Part shown: positions 31,450 to 39,734 of the stretch, in pieces | Position numbering within the stretch: position 1 is the first letter of the stretch | Layout of the letters: each line of letters opens with the position of its first letter | Source: Bradyrhizobium sp. SZCCT0153 | GTDB taxonomy: Bacteria; Pseudomonadota; Alphaproteobacteria; Rhizobiales; Xanthobacteraceae | Assembly (NCBI RefSeq): GCF_018129995.1 | Contig: NZ_JAFCKS010000003.1 | Span: 806,001-870,000 of the forward strand | Length of the DNA: 64,000 nt | Direction of reading: 5' to 3' | Program-made: the position numbers and the translations under genes | The notes under the pieces: generated by a model | What the model saw: only the letters and a program-made list of their open reading frames with translations | What the model was told of the DNA's origin: nothing | Database searches by the model: none

Positions 31450-32456
31450 TCGCCGCCATTGACCTCGCTACAGTCTGGGCATTCATCATCGCCTTCGCGG
31501 TGTTCGTCTATGTCGTGATGGATGGATTCGATCTCGGCCTCGGAATGCTGTTCCCCCTATTTCCCGCCAAGGCCGACCGCGACGTCATGATGAACACGGT
31601 GGCGCCGGTCTGGGACGGCAACGAGACCTGGCTGGTGCTGGGCGGCGGCGGCCTGATGGCGGCCTTTCCGCTCGCCTATGCGGTGCTGATGCCGGCGCTC
31701 TACACACCCATGATCGCGATGCTGATCGGTCTGGTGTTCCGCGGCGTTGCCTTCGAATTCCGCTGGCGCACCACGGCCACACGAAACCGCTGGGACATTG
31801 CCTTTGCCGGCGGATCGCTGCTGGCGACGCTGGCGCAGGGCGTCGCGCTCGGCGCCATCCTGCAAGGCGTGCACGTCGAGGCGCGACACTATGCCGGCGG
31901 CTGGTGGGATTGGCTGACGCCGTTCAGCATATTGACGGGCGTCGCCCTGATCATCGGCTATTCCCTGCTGGGCGCCACCTGGCTCATCCTGAAGACCGAG
32001 GGCGCCCTGCGCGACAAGGCCTATCGGCTGAGCTGGTATCTGCTGTTCGGGATGCTCGCGGCGATTGCTCTGGTCAGCATCGCCACGCCGTTTCTCAGCA
32101 TCCAGTACGCGCAGCGCTGGTTCGCCTGGCCAAGCGTCGTCCTGGCCGCGCCGGTTCCGATCGCGGTCGCCGGGGTCACCGCGCTTCTGATGCGCAGCCT
32201 CGCGCAAAAGCAGGACTCGCGACCGTTCCTGCTCTCGCTGATGTTGTTCGCCCTGTCCTATGCCGGGCTCGGTATCAGCATGTATCCCTACATCGTGCCG
32301 CAGAGCATCACGATCTGGCAGGCAGCCGCGCCGCAGAACAGTCAGATCTTCATGCTGGTCGGCGTGGCTGGACTGGTGCCGCTGATTCTCGGCTACACCG
32401 GCTGGGCCTATTGGGTGTTTCGCGGCAAGGTCCGGGCCGGGAGCGGTTATCACTGA
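31446..32456 (+). CDS. cydB: bd-type quinol oxidase subunit II (CioB/CydB)
   Basis: A 336-residue membrane protein with about eight helices. Family motifs DGFDLGLGMLFP and WDGNETWLVLGGGGL are present. It forms the oxidase heterodimer with CydA. Its ATG overlaps the cydA stop, and its own stop overlaps the ATG of the small third gene, so all three are translationally coupled. Confidence 0.93.
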   Translation: MIAAIDLATVWAFIIAFAVFVYVVMDGFDLGLGMLFPLFPAKADRDVMMNTVAPVWDGNETWLVLGGGGLMAAFPLAYAVLMPALYTPMIAMLIGLVFRGVAFEFRWRTTATRNRWDIAFAGGSLLATLAQGVALGAILQGVHVEARHYAGGWWDWLTPFSILTGVALIIGYSLLGATWLILKTEGALRDKAYRLSWYLLFGMLAAIALVSIATPFLSIQYAQRWFAWPSVVLAAPVPIAVAGVTALLMRSLAQKQDSRPFLLSLMLFALSYAGLGISMYPYIVPQSITIWQAAAPQNSQIFMLVGVAGLVPLILGYTGWAYWVFRGKVRAGSGYH

Positions 32457-32584
32457 TGCCGCGCAGGGCAGAGCCAGGGCAGCTCGGGCGGCGGCTGATG
32501 TGGTTCGCCATCCTCTGGCTCGGCGGGGTGGGCGCCGTGACCGCGATTTCGTTCGGTCTCAGACTGTGGCTTGCGCCGAAATGA
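32456..32584 (+). CDS. DUF2474-like small subunit of the bd oxidase
   Basis: A 42-residue protein with a positive N-terminus (MPRRAEPGQLGRRL) and a single membrane helix (WFAILWLGGVGAVTAISFGL). It starts inside the cydB stop codon (TGATG). The size and place match DUF2474 proteins that follow cioAB in many proteobacteria, analogous to CydX, which stabilises hemes in the E. coli enzyme. Assigned by position and topology. Confidence 0.8.
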   Translation: MPRRAEPGQLGRRLMWFAILWLGGVGAVTAISFGLRLWLAPK

Positions 32585-32639
32585 TCGGCCCGGCCGCTGA
32601 ACCCCAATAGCTGACGCGGCAGGCCCCGATGCGGCTTGA

Positions 32640-32661
32640 CTCCACGGACCCGTCCGTGGAG
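32640..32661 (+). terminator. Hairpin after the cydAB operon
   Basis: CTCCACGGAC and GTCCGTGGAG form a 10-bp stem around a minimal loop, followed by TTTCG. Probably the end of the cydAB transcript and just ahead of the next gene. Confidence 0.55.
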
Positions 32662-32690
32662 TTTCGCGGCCTTGAAATCAGCCGCCCGCA

Positions 32691-33665
32691 ATGGACGACG
32701 CGACCACCAGCAACGACATCCGCCTTCGTGAAGGCTCCTCGATCGCGCAGCGGCTAGTGATGGCCGGCTCCGCGGCCGCCGTCGCGCTGTGCTTCACGCC
32801 GGGCCTTTTCACCCACGACGCCATGGAGGTGACCATCTCCGTGGCGGCGCTCCTGCTGGGAGCGGCGTTCGTCACCGGCATCATGCTGGCGCCCGCGGTG
32901 GTGTGGATCATCACGCCGACCGAGATCCTGATCGGGCAACAACGTCCGTTCGGAAAGCTCCGCACGCGGATCGTCGCCAAGGACGACATCAGCGGATTGC
33001 AGGTCCCCGGCAGCAAGAGGGCGAAAGCCCGCTTCCAACTGGCCTTCACGCTGGCTTCGGGCGAGCGCCTGACCTCCCCGCCGATCTCCGACGTCACGCA
33101 TGTGCGCGACACGGTGGCGCGGATCGCGGCGCAGTTCGACGTCCCCGACGTCGAGGCACCGCTCAATCCGCTCGATGCCAGCAATCCCGAGATGCGTCTC
33201 GGCGATCCGCTCGAGCCGTTTCCCGCAAGGGATATCAGGATCGTCGCGCTGATCGTCGTCGCATTGTGTGCCGTTCCCTACGCCTACAAGCTCTGGCGCG
33301 GCCTGCCGCCCGGCCCGGTCGACATCATGCTGCTGCCGGTTGGTGCGATCGCCGCTTTCGCCGTGCACAGATATGCCAATCTCGTGACCGGCGCCTTCTG
33401 GATCATTCGGCCGGAGGACATTCGCGTCGAGCGCCTGTGGGGCGACGGCAGCTTGCGCGCCGACCATATCGCGGGGCGCGAGGTGAAGACGATCACGGTC
33501 GAGCGCCGTGGCCGGTCCGAGGACGAGCATTGCATCGTGGTGATCCGATTGCAGTCCGGACAGCGGTTTCGCAGTCCGCGCATCGGCTCGCGGCTCGAGG
33601 CGCGCGCCGTGGGGACCGAAATCGTCCGGCGGCTCGGGATCGCGCCGGAGAACAACAAGATCTAG
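32691..33665 (+). CDS. Membrane protein with duplicated TM-pair/PH-like unit, unknown function
   Basis: A 324-residue protein I do not recognise as a named family. It is an internal tandem duplication: membrane segments at about 22-40 and 46-73 precede one beta-rich domain, and segments at about 182-198 and 208-228 precede a second. Matching landmarks are VWIITPTEIL (71-80) with FWIIRPEDIR (236-245), and LASGERLTSPPI (121-132) with LQSGQRFRSPRI (287-298). The cytoplasmic domains resemble the bacterial PH (YdbT/PF03703-like) type in pattern. No good ribosome site is seen. Flanked by the oxidase operon and an L,D-transpeptidase, with no clear link to either. Confidence 0.7.
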   Translation: MDDATTSNDIRLREGSSIAQRLVMAGSAAAVALCFTPGLFTHDAMEVTISVAALLLGAAFVTGIMLAPAVVWIITPTEILIGQQRPFGKLRTRIVAKDDISGLQVPGSKRAKARFQLAFTLASGERLTSPPISDVTHVRDTVARIAAQFDVPDVEAPLNPLDASNPEMRLGDPLEPFPARDIRIVALIVVALCAVPYAYKLWRGLPPGPVDIMLLPVGAIAAFAVHRYANLVTGAFWIIRPEDIRVERLWGDGSLRADHIAGREVKTITVERRGRSEDEHCIVVIRLQSGQRFRSPRIGSRLEARAVGTEIVRRLGIAPENNKI

Positions 33666-33906
33666 CTAGCATCCAGCGCGAATTGGCGAAGTTGATCTCA
33701 CCGCGGCGGAGGGAGCGCACCGCCATCGTGGGCAGCAATCTGGGCTTTTCGCGCCATCCCCTGTTTGTGGCATTGCCCGATACCGTCAAAAAAGCAAAGC
33801 ATTCTCGTGACATACCAGCCGGGCGCGCCATCAACTTGCCATGAACATGGCCCTGAGATTTGATGGTTCCGAATGATTTGCGCTGTGGCAGCGGGGAGAG
33901 CTTGAA

Positions 33907-34500
33907 ATGACGGATTTTCGTCGCCTGACCGGGGCGTTTGTGGCTGCGATCGGCCTGATCCTGTCCGCACCCCAAGCCTTCGCCCAGCAGCCCGACCGCG
34001 GCGACGAGCCCGGCCTGGTCGCCGACGATTCCTACCAGCTCGATCCGGAATGGCAGAAGCAGGTCGTCTACTACCGCACGACCGAAGCGCCGGGCACCAT
34101 CATCATTTCGACCTCCGAGCGTCACCTCTATCTGGTGCAGCCCGGCGGGCGCGCGATCCGCTACGGCATCGGCGTCGGCCGCGACGGCTTCCAGTGGCAG
34201 GGGCTGGTGAACATCACCAACAAGAAGGAATGGCCGGACTGGACGCCGCCGGCGGAAATGATCCAGCGCCAGCCCTATCTGCCGCGCTTCATGGCCGGCG
34301 GCCCCGGCAATCCGCTCGGCGCCCGCGCCATGTATCTCGGCACCACCGTCTACCGCATCCATGGCACCAACCGCCCCGATACGATCGGGACCAAGGTGTC
34401 CTCGGGCTGCTTCCGTCTCGTCAACAATGACGTCGCCGATCTTTACGATCGCGTCCCTGTTGGCACCAAGGTGGTCATCCGGCAGAAGCCCGAAATCTAA
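33907..34500 (+). CDS. L,D-transpeptidase (YkuD/ErfK family)
   Basis: A 197-residue exported enzyme. Signal peptide ends near QAFAQQ. The YkuD catalytic motif is complete: His152 in YRIHGTN and Cys168 in SSGCFRLVNND. These enzymes form 3-3 cross-links in peptidoglycan or attach proteins to it using the Cys thioester. GGGGAG precedes the ATG. It is a stand-alone gene; Bradyrhizobium-type genomes encode many paralogues. Confidence 0.92.
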   Translation: MTDFRRLTGAFVAAIGLILSAPQAFAQQPDRGDEPGLVADDSYQLDPEWQKQVVYYRTTEAPGTIIISTSERHLYLVQPGGRAIRYGIGVGRDGFQWQGLVNITNKKEWPDWTPPAEMIQRQPYLPRFMAGGPGNPLGARAMYLGTTVYRIHGTNRPDTIGTKVSSGCFRLVNNDVADLYDRVPVGTKVVIRQKPEI

Positions 34501-34512
34501 GTCTTGTAATTT

Positions 34513-34582
34513 GAGCATGATCTTTCCGGAAAGCCGCTTCGCACTTTGCGCTAGCGCGGCCCTCCGGGCCCGGATCATGCTC
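34513..34582. repeat. Inverted repeat ending in GAGCATGATC
   Basis: GAGCATGATC (34513-34522) and GATCATGCTC (34573-34582) flank a segment with further small hairpins (TTTCCGGAAA). This is a widespread intergenic motif of alphaproteobacteria. It follows the transpeptidase gene. Confidence 0.65.
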
Positions 34583-34629
34583 TCAGCCTTCCTTCGGACT
34601 CCTTTTCCCGATTATTTCGAGAGAGCAAC

Positions 34630-35670
34630 ATGATGCGCACATTTCGAGGCGGCCTGCTGATCGGGCTCGCGGTTGCCGTGCTGGTCGCGGTTCTGGCCAT
34701 CATCTATGAGTTCTACGACACCCGCACCCTGAAGCGCACGGTTCGCCGCGGCGAGGTTCTGTGCGGCGTCAACAAGGGCCTGCCGGGCTTCTCGATCCCG
34801 GATGACAAGGGCAACTGGACCGGCTTCGACGTGGATTTCTGCCGCGCGGTGGCGTCTGCGATCTTCGACGATCCGGGCAAGGCGAAGTTCGTTCCGCTCG
34901 ACGCCAGCGAGCGCTTCAAGGAATTGCAGAGCCGGAAAGTCGACATCCTCTCGCGCAACTCGACCTGGAGCATGGCGCGCGAGCTCGACTACGACCTCTA
35001 TTTCCCCGCGGTCGCCTATTACGACGGCGCCGGCTTCATGCTTCCGCGCGCACGCAACAAGGAGACGTCGCTGGACCTGACCGGAAGCAAGGTCTGCGTC
35101 CAGTCCGGCACCACCACGCTGCTCAACGTCGCCGACTACTTCCGTGCCAACAACATGAAGTACGAAGAGATGAAGTTCGACAAGCTCGACGACGTCGTGA
35201 AGGCCTACGACACCGGCAAGTGCGACACGCTCTCCGCCGACGTCTCCCAGCTCTACGCGCTGCGGCTGAACCTGTCGAAGCCCGGCGACCACATGATCCT
35301 GCCGGACATGATCTCCAAGGAGCCGCTCGCCCCCGTGGTGCGCCAGCGTGACGACGACTGGATGATGATCGTGAAGTGGACGCTCTACGCGATGATCAAC
35401 GCGGAAGAGCTGGGTGTCAGTTCCGAGAACATCGACGAGGCCTTGAAGTCGAAGAAGCCGGAAGTGATGCGCCTCGTCGGCACCGAGGGCAATTACGGCG
35501 AGCAACTCGGCCTCACCAAGGACTGGGTCGTCCGCATCATCCGCCACGTCGGCAATTACGGCGAGATGTACGAGCGCAATATCGGCGCGAAGTCCAAGCT
35601 GAAGATTCCGCGCGGCATGAACCAGCTGTGGAATGCCGGCGGCGTGCAGTACGCGCCGCCGATGCGGTAA
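34630..35670 (+). CDS. Amino-acid ABC substrate-binding protein, AapJ-like, orphan
   Basis: A 346-residue SBP_bac_3 protein close to AapJ, the general L-amino acid binding protein of rhizobia: GEVLCGVNKGLPGFSIPDDK, FDVDFCRAVASAIF, and the C-terminal RGMNQLWNAGGVQYAPPMR are characteristic. There are no aapQMP genes here. The N-terminus (GLLIGLAVAVLVAVLAIIYEF) is a long hydrophobic helix with no clear cleavage site, so it may stay anchored in the inner membrane instead of being free in the periplasm. Ligand presumably polar amino acids. Confidence 0.88.
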   Translation: MMRTFRGGLLIGLAVAVLVAVLAIIYEFYDTRTLKRTVRRGEVLCGVNKGLPGFSIPDDKGNWTGFDVDFCRAVASAIFDDPGKAKFVPLDASERFKELQSRKVDILSRNSTWSMARELDYDLYFPAVAYYDGAGFMLPRARNKETSLDLTGSKVCVQSGTTTLLNVADYFRANNMKYEEMKFDKLDDVVKAYDTGKCDTLSADVSQLYALRLNLSKPGDHMILPDMISKEPLAPVVRQRDDDWMMIVKWTLYAMINAEELGVSSENIDEALKSKKPEVMRLVGTEGNYGEQLGLTKDWVVRIIRHVGNYGEMYERNIGAKSKLKIPRGMNQLWNAGGVQYAPPMR

Positions 35671-35720
35671 GGGCGGTCTAACCGCCGTCATTGCGTTGAC
35701 GGTGGTGCCAAAGCGTACGC

Positions 35721-35885
35721 TGCGTTCCCTCCCCCCTTGCGGGGGAGGGTTAGGGAGAGGGGTGCCACACGGCACACTCTATCCTTCGCGCTCTACGTGA
35801 GGCGTGCGGCTCTGTCGCGACGGACGCACCTTTTCCTGGGCTACCCCTCTCCCCCGCCCTCCCCGCAAGGGGGGAGGGAGCGCAG
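35721..35885. repeat. Large paired-palindrome element between convergent genes
   Basis: TTCCCTCCCCCCTTGCGGGG left arm and mirrored right arm (to 35885) of the same family as 16931-17039, here with a longer core of about 80 bases. It fills the space between the AapJ-like gene and the convergent acyl-CoA dehydrogenase gene. Confidence 0.7.
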
Positions 35886-35910
35886 GGTGCCGTGTTGCCC
35901 CGCCCCCGCC

Positions 35911-37050
35911 TCAATACCCCCGCGCCCGGGCCAGCTGCTCGGTGTGGTAATTGGCGTCGCCGAACAATTCCTCGCACACCCGCGCGCGCTTCATGAAGAA
36001 GCCGATGTCGAACTGGTCGGTCATGCCCATGCCGCCATGCATCTGCACGCCTTCCTGCACCGCGCGGGTGGCGGTGGTGCCGGCGCGCGCCTTTGCGACT
36101 GCGACGGCTGACGTGGCCTTGGCAACGTCAGTATCCAGCGCCTGCAGCGCCTTCATCACGGCGGCGCGGGTGATCTCGATGTCGACATAGAGCTCGGCGG
36201 CGCGGTGCTGCAGCGCCTGGAATTCGCCGATCAGCTTGCCGAACTGCTTGCGGCTCTTCAGATACTCGACGGTGCGGCCGAACACCTCTTCGCTGAGGCC
36301 CACCATTTCGGAGGCGACCGCGCCGCGCCCGATGTCGAGCACGCCATCGAGCAGGCCGGCGCCCTGATCGATTTCGCCGAGCACGCTGTCGGCATTGACC
36401 TCGACATTGGCAAGCTCGATCCGTGCCGCGTTGTGCGCGTCCACCATGATGGTGCGCTCGATTGCAACGCCCTTGGCCTTGGGGTTGACCAGGAACAGCG
36501 TCAGCCCCTCGCGCTCGCCGGCCGAACCCGCGGTGCGCGCGGCGACGATGAAGAGGTCGGCGACGTGGCCGTCGACGACCAGTGCCTTGGCACCGCTCAG
36601 CCTGAAACCGTTGCCGGCGCGCACTGCCTGGAGGCTGGTCTGGAGCGGGCGATGCTTTGCGCCCTCGTCGATCGCGAGCGTCGCCAGCAGCGAGCCGTTG
36701 GAGATTTTTGGCAGGTACTCGGATTTCTGCGCGGCATTGCCGCCGCGGTTCAGCGCCGAGGCCGCGACCACGCTGGTGGCGAGGAACGGCGACGGCATCA
36801 AGGTGCGGCCGATCTCCTCCATCACCACGCCGGCCTCGACGAAGCCGAGACCAGAGCCGCCGAACTCTTCCGGCACCAGCAAGCCGGCAAAGCCCATCTC
36901 GGCGAAGGAATGCCAGAACTCCTTGGAGAAGCCGGTGGGATCCTTGCTATCGCGCAATTGGCGCAGATGCGGCACCGGCGCCTTGTCGCTGATCAGTCCA
37001 CGCGCTGAATCGCGGAGCATCGATTGTTCTTCGGTGAGGACGAGGGCCAT
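35911..37050 (-). CDS. Acyl-CoA dehydrogenase (second of a pair)
   Basis: A 379-residue FAD enzyme of the acyl-CoA dehydrogenase fold: N-terminal helical domain (GFAGLLVPEEFGGSGLG), middle beta domain and C-terminal helices with SRKQFGKLIGEFQALQHRAAE and QMHGGMGMTDQFDIGFF. The middle domain lacks the usual T-E-P-x-A-G-S-D loop; it has LATLAIDEGAKH in the corresponding place. Such degenerate partners commonly form heterodimers with a canonical subunit, as for PimC/PimD or FadE pairs acting on dicarboxyl- or ring-derived CoA esters. The canonical partner is encoded directly upstream. Substrate unknown. Confidence 0.88.
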   Translation of the reverse strand: MALVLTEEQSMLRDSARGLISDKAPVPHLRQLRDSKDPTGFSKEFWHSFAEMGFAGLLVPEEFGGSGLGFVEAGVVMEEIGRTLMPSPFLATSVVAASALNRGGNAAQKSEYLPKISNGSLLATLAIDEGAKHRPLQTSLQAVRAGNGFRLSGAKALVVDGHVADLFIVAARTAGSAGEREGLTLFLVNPKAKGVAIERTIMVDAHNAARIELANVEVNADSVLGEIDQGAGLLDGVLDIGRGAVASEMVGLSEEVFGRTVEYLKSRKQFGKLIGEFQALQHRAAELYVDIEITRAAVMKALQALDTDVAKATSAVAVAKARAGTTATRAVQEGVQMHGGMGMTDQFDIGFFMKRARVCEELFGDANYHTEQLARARGY

Positions 37051-37083
37051 GTGCGTGGTTCCGATTCGAAATCTGTTTTTGCT

Positions 37084-37189
37084 TCGTCATTCCGGGATGG
37101 CCCGAAGGGCCAGACCCGGAATCCATTGAGCGGCAGAGTTGGTGGATGAATGGATTCCGGGTTCGCGCTTCGCGCGCCCCGGAATGACG
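37084..37189. repeat. Inverted-end element between the two acyl-CoA dehydrogenase genes
   Basis: GTCATTCCGGG at the left and CCCGGAATGAC at the right, with inner mirrored parts (GGAATCCATT with AATGGATTCC). It lies between two genes of one presumed operon and could fold into a long hairpin in the message. Confidence 0.7.
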
Positions 37190-37196
37190 CAAAGCC

Positions 37197-38396
37197 TCAC
37201 GCCCCCGGCAGATCGAGGATACGCTTGGCGACGATGCCAAGCATCACCTCGCTCGTGCCGCCCTCGATCGAGTTGGCCTTGGTGCGCAGCCAGGCGCGCG
37301 GACGGGCGCCTTGCCTGGAGCGCTCGCTCTCCCATTCCAGCGCATCGACGCCGCCGGCCGACATCAGGATCTCGTAGCGGCGCTTGTTGAGCTCGGTGCC
37401 GTAATATTTCATCGCCGAGGAGAACGCCGGATGCGCCTGCCCCGCCTTGGCCAGATCGACCGCGCGCTCGGCGCAGGCCGCAAGCGCGGCTTCATCGACA
37501 TCGAAGGTGGCGATCCGTCCGCGCAGCATCGCATCGTCGAGCCGCCCTTGCGCGTCGGCGCCGACGGAATCGGCCGCGATCTGGCCGAGCGGACGACCGA
37601 CGCCGCGCTCGCCCATGCCCGAGATCATCGCGCGCTCGTGCTGAAGCAGGTATTTCGCGACGTCCCAGCCGCGGTTGACGGTGCCGACCACATGCGACTT
37701 CGGCACGCGGACGCCGTCGAAGAAGGTCTCGCAGAACGGCGAGTAGCCTGAGATCAACAGAATCGGCTTGGTCGTCACGCCCTTCGAGGTCATGTCGAAC
37801 AGGATGAAGCTGATGCCGTCGTGCTTCTTCGCCGTGGAATCGGTACGGACGAGACAGAATATCCAGTCGGCGTAATTGGCGTAGGAGGTCCAGATCTTCG
37901 ACCCCGTGATGACGAAGTCGTCGCCGTCGCTCTCGGCGCGGGTCTGGAGCGACGCGAGATCGGAGCCGGCGTTCGGCTCGGAATAGCCCTGGCACCAGCG
38001 GATCAGGCCCGCCGCGATCTTCGGCAGATGTTCCTGCTTCTGCGCCTCGTTGCCGTATTTGAGCAGCGCCGGCCCGAGCATCCAGATGCCGAAGCTCGAC
38101 AGCGGCGGACGCGCGCCGATCTTCGCCATCTCCGCGCGCAACACCTTGTGCTCGGCCGCGCTCAGACCGCCGCCGCCATATTCCCTAGGCCAGTCCGGCA
38201 CGGTCCAGCCCCTGTCGCGCATGCGCTCGAACCAGATGCGCTGCGGCTCGGAGGAGAACCTCGTATTGCGTCCGCCCCAGAACACGTCTGCGTCGGAGGT
38301 CGCGGGCTTGCGCATCTCCGGCGGGCAATTGGCTTCGAGCCAGGCGCGCGTCTCGCTGCGGAATTGTTCGAGATCAGCCGTTTCAGAATCTGTCAT
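37197..38396 (-). CDS. Acyl-CoA dehydrogenase (first of a pair)
   Basis: A 399-residue acyl-CoA dehydrogenase with canonical FAD/substrate motifs: WCQGYSEPNAGSDLASLQT (middle-domain substrate loop), ITGSKIWTSYANYADW, and the C-terminal NSIEGGTSEVMLGIVAKRIL. It resembles the large subunits of heterodimeric dehydrogenases (PimC type). With its downstream partner it introduces a 2,3-double bond into an acyl-CoA, passing electrons to ETF. The divergent CMD-family gene 139 bases away may be part of the same pathway. Confidence 0.9.
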   Translation of the reverse strand: MTDSETADLEQFRSETRAWLEANCPPEMRKPATSDADVFWGGRNTRFSSEPQRIWFERMRDRGWTVPDWPREYGGGGLSAAEHKVLRAEMAKIGARPPLSSFGIWMLGPALLKYGNEAQKQEHLPKIAAGLIRWCQGYSEPNAGSDLASLQTRAESDGDDFVITGSKIWTSYANYADWIFCLVRTDSTAKKHDGISFILFDMTSKGVTTKPILLISGYSPFCETFFDGVRVPKSHVVGTVNRGWDVAKYLLQHERAMISGMGERGVGRPLGQIAADSVGADAQGRLDDAMLRGRIATFDVDEAALAACAERAVDLAKAGQAHPAFSSAMKYYGTELNKRRYEILMSAGGVDALEWESERSRQGARPRAWLRTKANSIEGGTSEVMLGIVAKRILDLPGA

Positions 38397-38535
38397 GCGT
38401 CGTTTCCATCAGGCAAAATCGACTTATTGGTCGCGACTCTGGGCCATCGTCTCGTGGAATTCAACCACTTCCGTGCCGCTGCATTCGGCTATAGTCGCGG
38501 CCACGGCGAGGCTTGAAAACAAAGAGGAAACAACA

Positions 38536-39081
38536 ATGCGCCTGAAACTTCTTTCGCCTGGCGAAATGAACGAGAGCCAGCGGCAGACCTATGACGAGTC
38601 GATTGCCGGCAAGCGCGGCAAGCCGCCGGCGCCGATGATGGCCTGGCTCAACAGTCCCGACATGGCGCGTCATGCCACGCGGCTCGGCGAGGTCCTGCGC
38701 TACGACACGATATTCCCGGCAAAGCTTTCGGAGATCGCGATCCTGGTGACGGCGCGGCACTGGACCGCTCATTACGAATGGTATGCGCACAAGCGCCTCG
38801 CGCTTGCAGGCGGCATGAAGCCCGAGATCATCGACGCCATCCGCGACCGCCGCACGCCTGAGTTCGACGACCCCAAGGGCAGGATGATCTACGACGTGGC
38901 AAAGTCGCTGCATGAGGGCCACGGCGTCGAGAAGGGCCTCTATCATGAGGCCGTGAAGCTGCTCGGCGAGCGCGGCGTGGTCGAGGTGATCGGGCTGTGT
39001 GGCTATTACACGCTGGTGTCGATGACGCTGAACACGTTCGAGTTCGGCCTGCCCGAGGGCGAGGTGTCGGAGCTGGCTTGA
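38536..39081 (+). CDS. Carboxymuconolactone decarboxylase (CMD) family protein
   Basis: A 181-residue all-helical CMD-fold protein. The core (FPAKLSEIAILVTARHWTAHYEWYAHKRLALAGG) matches the family, with His in place of the Cys pair of AhpD, so peroxidase activity is unlikely and a decarboxylase or lyase role is possible. AGAGGAAA precedes the ATG at 38536; the open frame continues upstream but without family similarity. Often annotated near dehydrogenases for ring-derived acids, as here. Confidence 0.87.
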   Translation: MRLKLLSPGEMNESQRQTYDESIAGKRGKPPAPMMAWLNSPDMARHATRLGEVLRYDTIFPAKLSEIAILVTARHWTAHYEWYAHKRLALAGGMKPEIIDAIRDRRTPEFDDPKGRMIYDVAKSLHEGHGVEKGLYHEAVKLLGERGVVEVIGLCGYYTLVSMTLNTFEFGLPEGEVSELA

Positions 39082-39170
39082 TTGCCCAACCGGAAACGCT
39101 GGGTTTCGGGATGGGCCGGTAGCACTGTCCCGAGGCCCGCCTTATGTGAGGTGATCAACGGAGCAGCACC

Positions 39171-39665
39171 ATGTCGCAAAACCAAGCCGTCCATGCCGGC
39201 ACCAGGATCGGCCACGTCCACCTCAAGGTCGCCGATCTCGATCGCGCGCTCGGCTTCTATTGCGGCGTGCTCGGTTTCGAGCTGATGCAGCGCATGGGGT
39301 CGGGCGCGGCGTTCATCTCGGCCGGCGGCTATCACCACCACATCGGGCTCAACACCTGGGAGAGCAAGGGCGGCTCGCCGCCACCGCCAGGCACCACCGG
39401 GCTCTATCACACCGCGATCCTCTATCCGACGCGCCCCGCGCTGGCGGACGCGCTGCACCGCGTGCTGTCGGCGGGCATTGCGTTGGATGGGGCGAGCGAC
39501 CATGGCGTGTCCGAAGCGCTGTATCTGCGCGATCCGGACCAGAATGGCGTGGAGCTGTATCGGGACCGGCCGAAGGAGCAGTGGCCGTTCGGGCCGGACG
39601 GCAAGCTTGCGATGATCACCAAGCGGCTGGACGTCGAGGAGCTGCTGCGACAGCGGGAGGCGTGA
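39171..39665 (+). CDS. VOC family (glyoxalase/extradiol dioxygenase-like) protein
   Basis: A 164-residue protein with the vicinal-oxygen-chelate fold. Metal ligands are likely His in GHVHLKVADLD, His in TGLYHTAI, and Glu in NGVELYRDRP. The sequence resembles CatE-type catechol 2,3-dioxygenase domains, but length and spacing also fit general VOC isomerases. It lies 89 bases after the CMD gene on the same strand, so a joint role in aromatic or ring-cleavage metabolism is possible but unproven. Confidence 0.85.
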   Translation: MSQNQAVHAGTRIGHVHLKVADLDRALGFYCGVLGFELMQRMGSGAAFISAGGYHHHIGLNTWESKGGSPPPPGTTGLYHTAILYPTRPALADALHRVLSAGIALDGASDHGVSEALYLRDPDQNGVELYRDRPKEQWPFGPDGKLAMITKRLDVEELLRQREA

Positions 39666-39682
39666 CGCCGCTTTCGCCTCTC

Positions 39683-39710
39683 GTCATTGCGAGCGCAGCG
39701 AAGCAATGAC
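39683..39710. repeat. Short palindrome GTCATTGCGAGC family
   Basis: GTCATTGC and GCAATGAC arms around GAGCGCAGCGAA. A compact version of the element at 5410-5493, between the VOC gene and the convergent MFS gene. Confidence 0.6.
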
Positions 39711-39734
39711 GGAGTGTGTCGAGGCGCCGCGTCT

